This document shows, piece by piece, positions 5,580 to 5,582 of a stretch of DNA of 5,582 nt. The notes beneath the pieces were generated by a model. That model was given only the letters and a program-made list of their open reading frames with translations. It was not told where the DNA came from and ran no database searches. The first letter of the stretch is position 1. Each line of letters starts with the position of its first letter. The stretch lies in the NCBI GenBank assembly GCA_934096735.1, contig CAKOMS010000036.1, positions 1 through 5,582 on the forward strand. The letters run 5' to 3'. The stretch comes from an uncultured Bacilli bacterium (GTDB lineage Bacteria; Bacillota_I; Bacilli_A; RF39; UBA660). Position numbers and translations under genes: made by a program.

Positions 5580-5582
5580 ATG
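5580..5582 (+). CDS. Start of the next gene, 5' codon only (yneF position)
   Basis: Only the ATG is inside the window. The GGAGG ribosome-binding site 8 nt upstream supports it as a true start. In B. subtilis the gene after sirA is yneF, a small membrane protein of unknown function. By synteny the same may follow here, but no coding sequence is available to test this. Confidence 0.55.

Noticed and set aside
1..5582. tRNA or rRNA genes, CRISPR arrays, insertion sequences, or UGA read as tryptophan
   Set aside because: No repeat-spacer pattern, transposase or RNA-gene signature was seen. All genes use TGG for tryptophan and contain no in-frame TGA, so a Mycoplasma-type code is not supported.

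Overview
This is a strongly AT-rich bacterial window that reads cleanly with the standard stop codons. Its core order is lexA, a divergent small membrane-protein gene, a transketolase-family gene, a SirA-like gene and the start of another gene. From memory, this follows the Bacillus subtilis block lexA-yneA-yneB-ynzC-tkt-yneE(sirA)-yneF. That points to a low-GC member of the Bacilli, possibly one of the reduced, uncultured gut lineages related to Erysipelotrichales or RF39. The organism assignment is inference.

Layout: (1) 2-760, + strand: the C-terminal three quarters of a RhuM-family protein cut by the left edge, an accessory-type gene. (2) 761-953: a gap of about 190 bp with a possible decayed coding remnant and the lexA terminator. 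(3) 954-1577, - strand: complete LexA repressor. (4) 1578-1712: divergent control region with two copies of one LexA-box-like 12-mer in opposite orientation, each placed on a good sigma-A-type promoter. (5) 1713-1859, + strand: an unrecognised 48-residue single-pass membrane protein in the position of the SOS division inhibitor YneA. (6) 1912-3039 and 3045-5000, + strand: a tightly spaced pair encoding a diacylglycerol glucosyltransferase-like GT28 enzyme and a full-length transketolase-fold protein that lacks almost all catalytic and thiamine-diphosphate-binding residues. (7) 5058-5480, + strand: a SirA-like protein whose ribosome-binding site and start codon lie in a perfect 9-bp inverted repeat. 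(8) 5481-5582: a hairpin, a strong ribosome-binding site and the ATG of the next gene, at the yneF position.

How the genes may work together: LexA probably represses itself and the small membrane protein, so DNA damage would induce both. A small SOS-induced membrane peptide beside lexA would fit a cell-division checkpoint. The SirA-like protein would, by homology, target DnaA and initiation of replication. The transketolase-like protein sits where an active transketolase is expected but looks like a pseudoenzyme. The two strongest leads are this pseudoenzyme and the SOS-controlled small protein.
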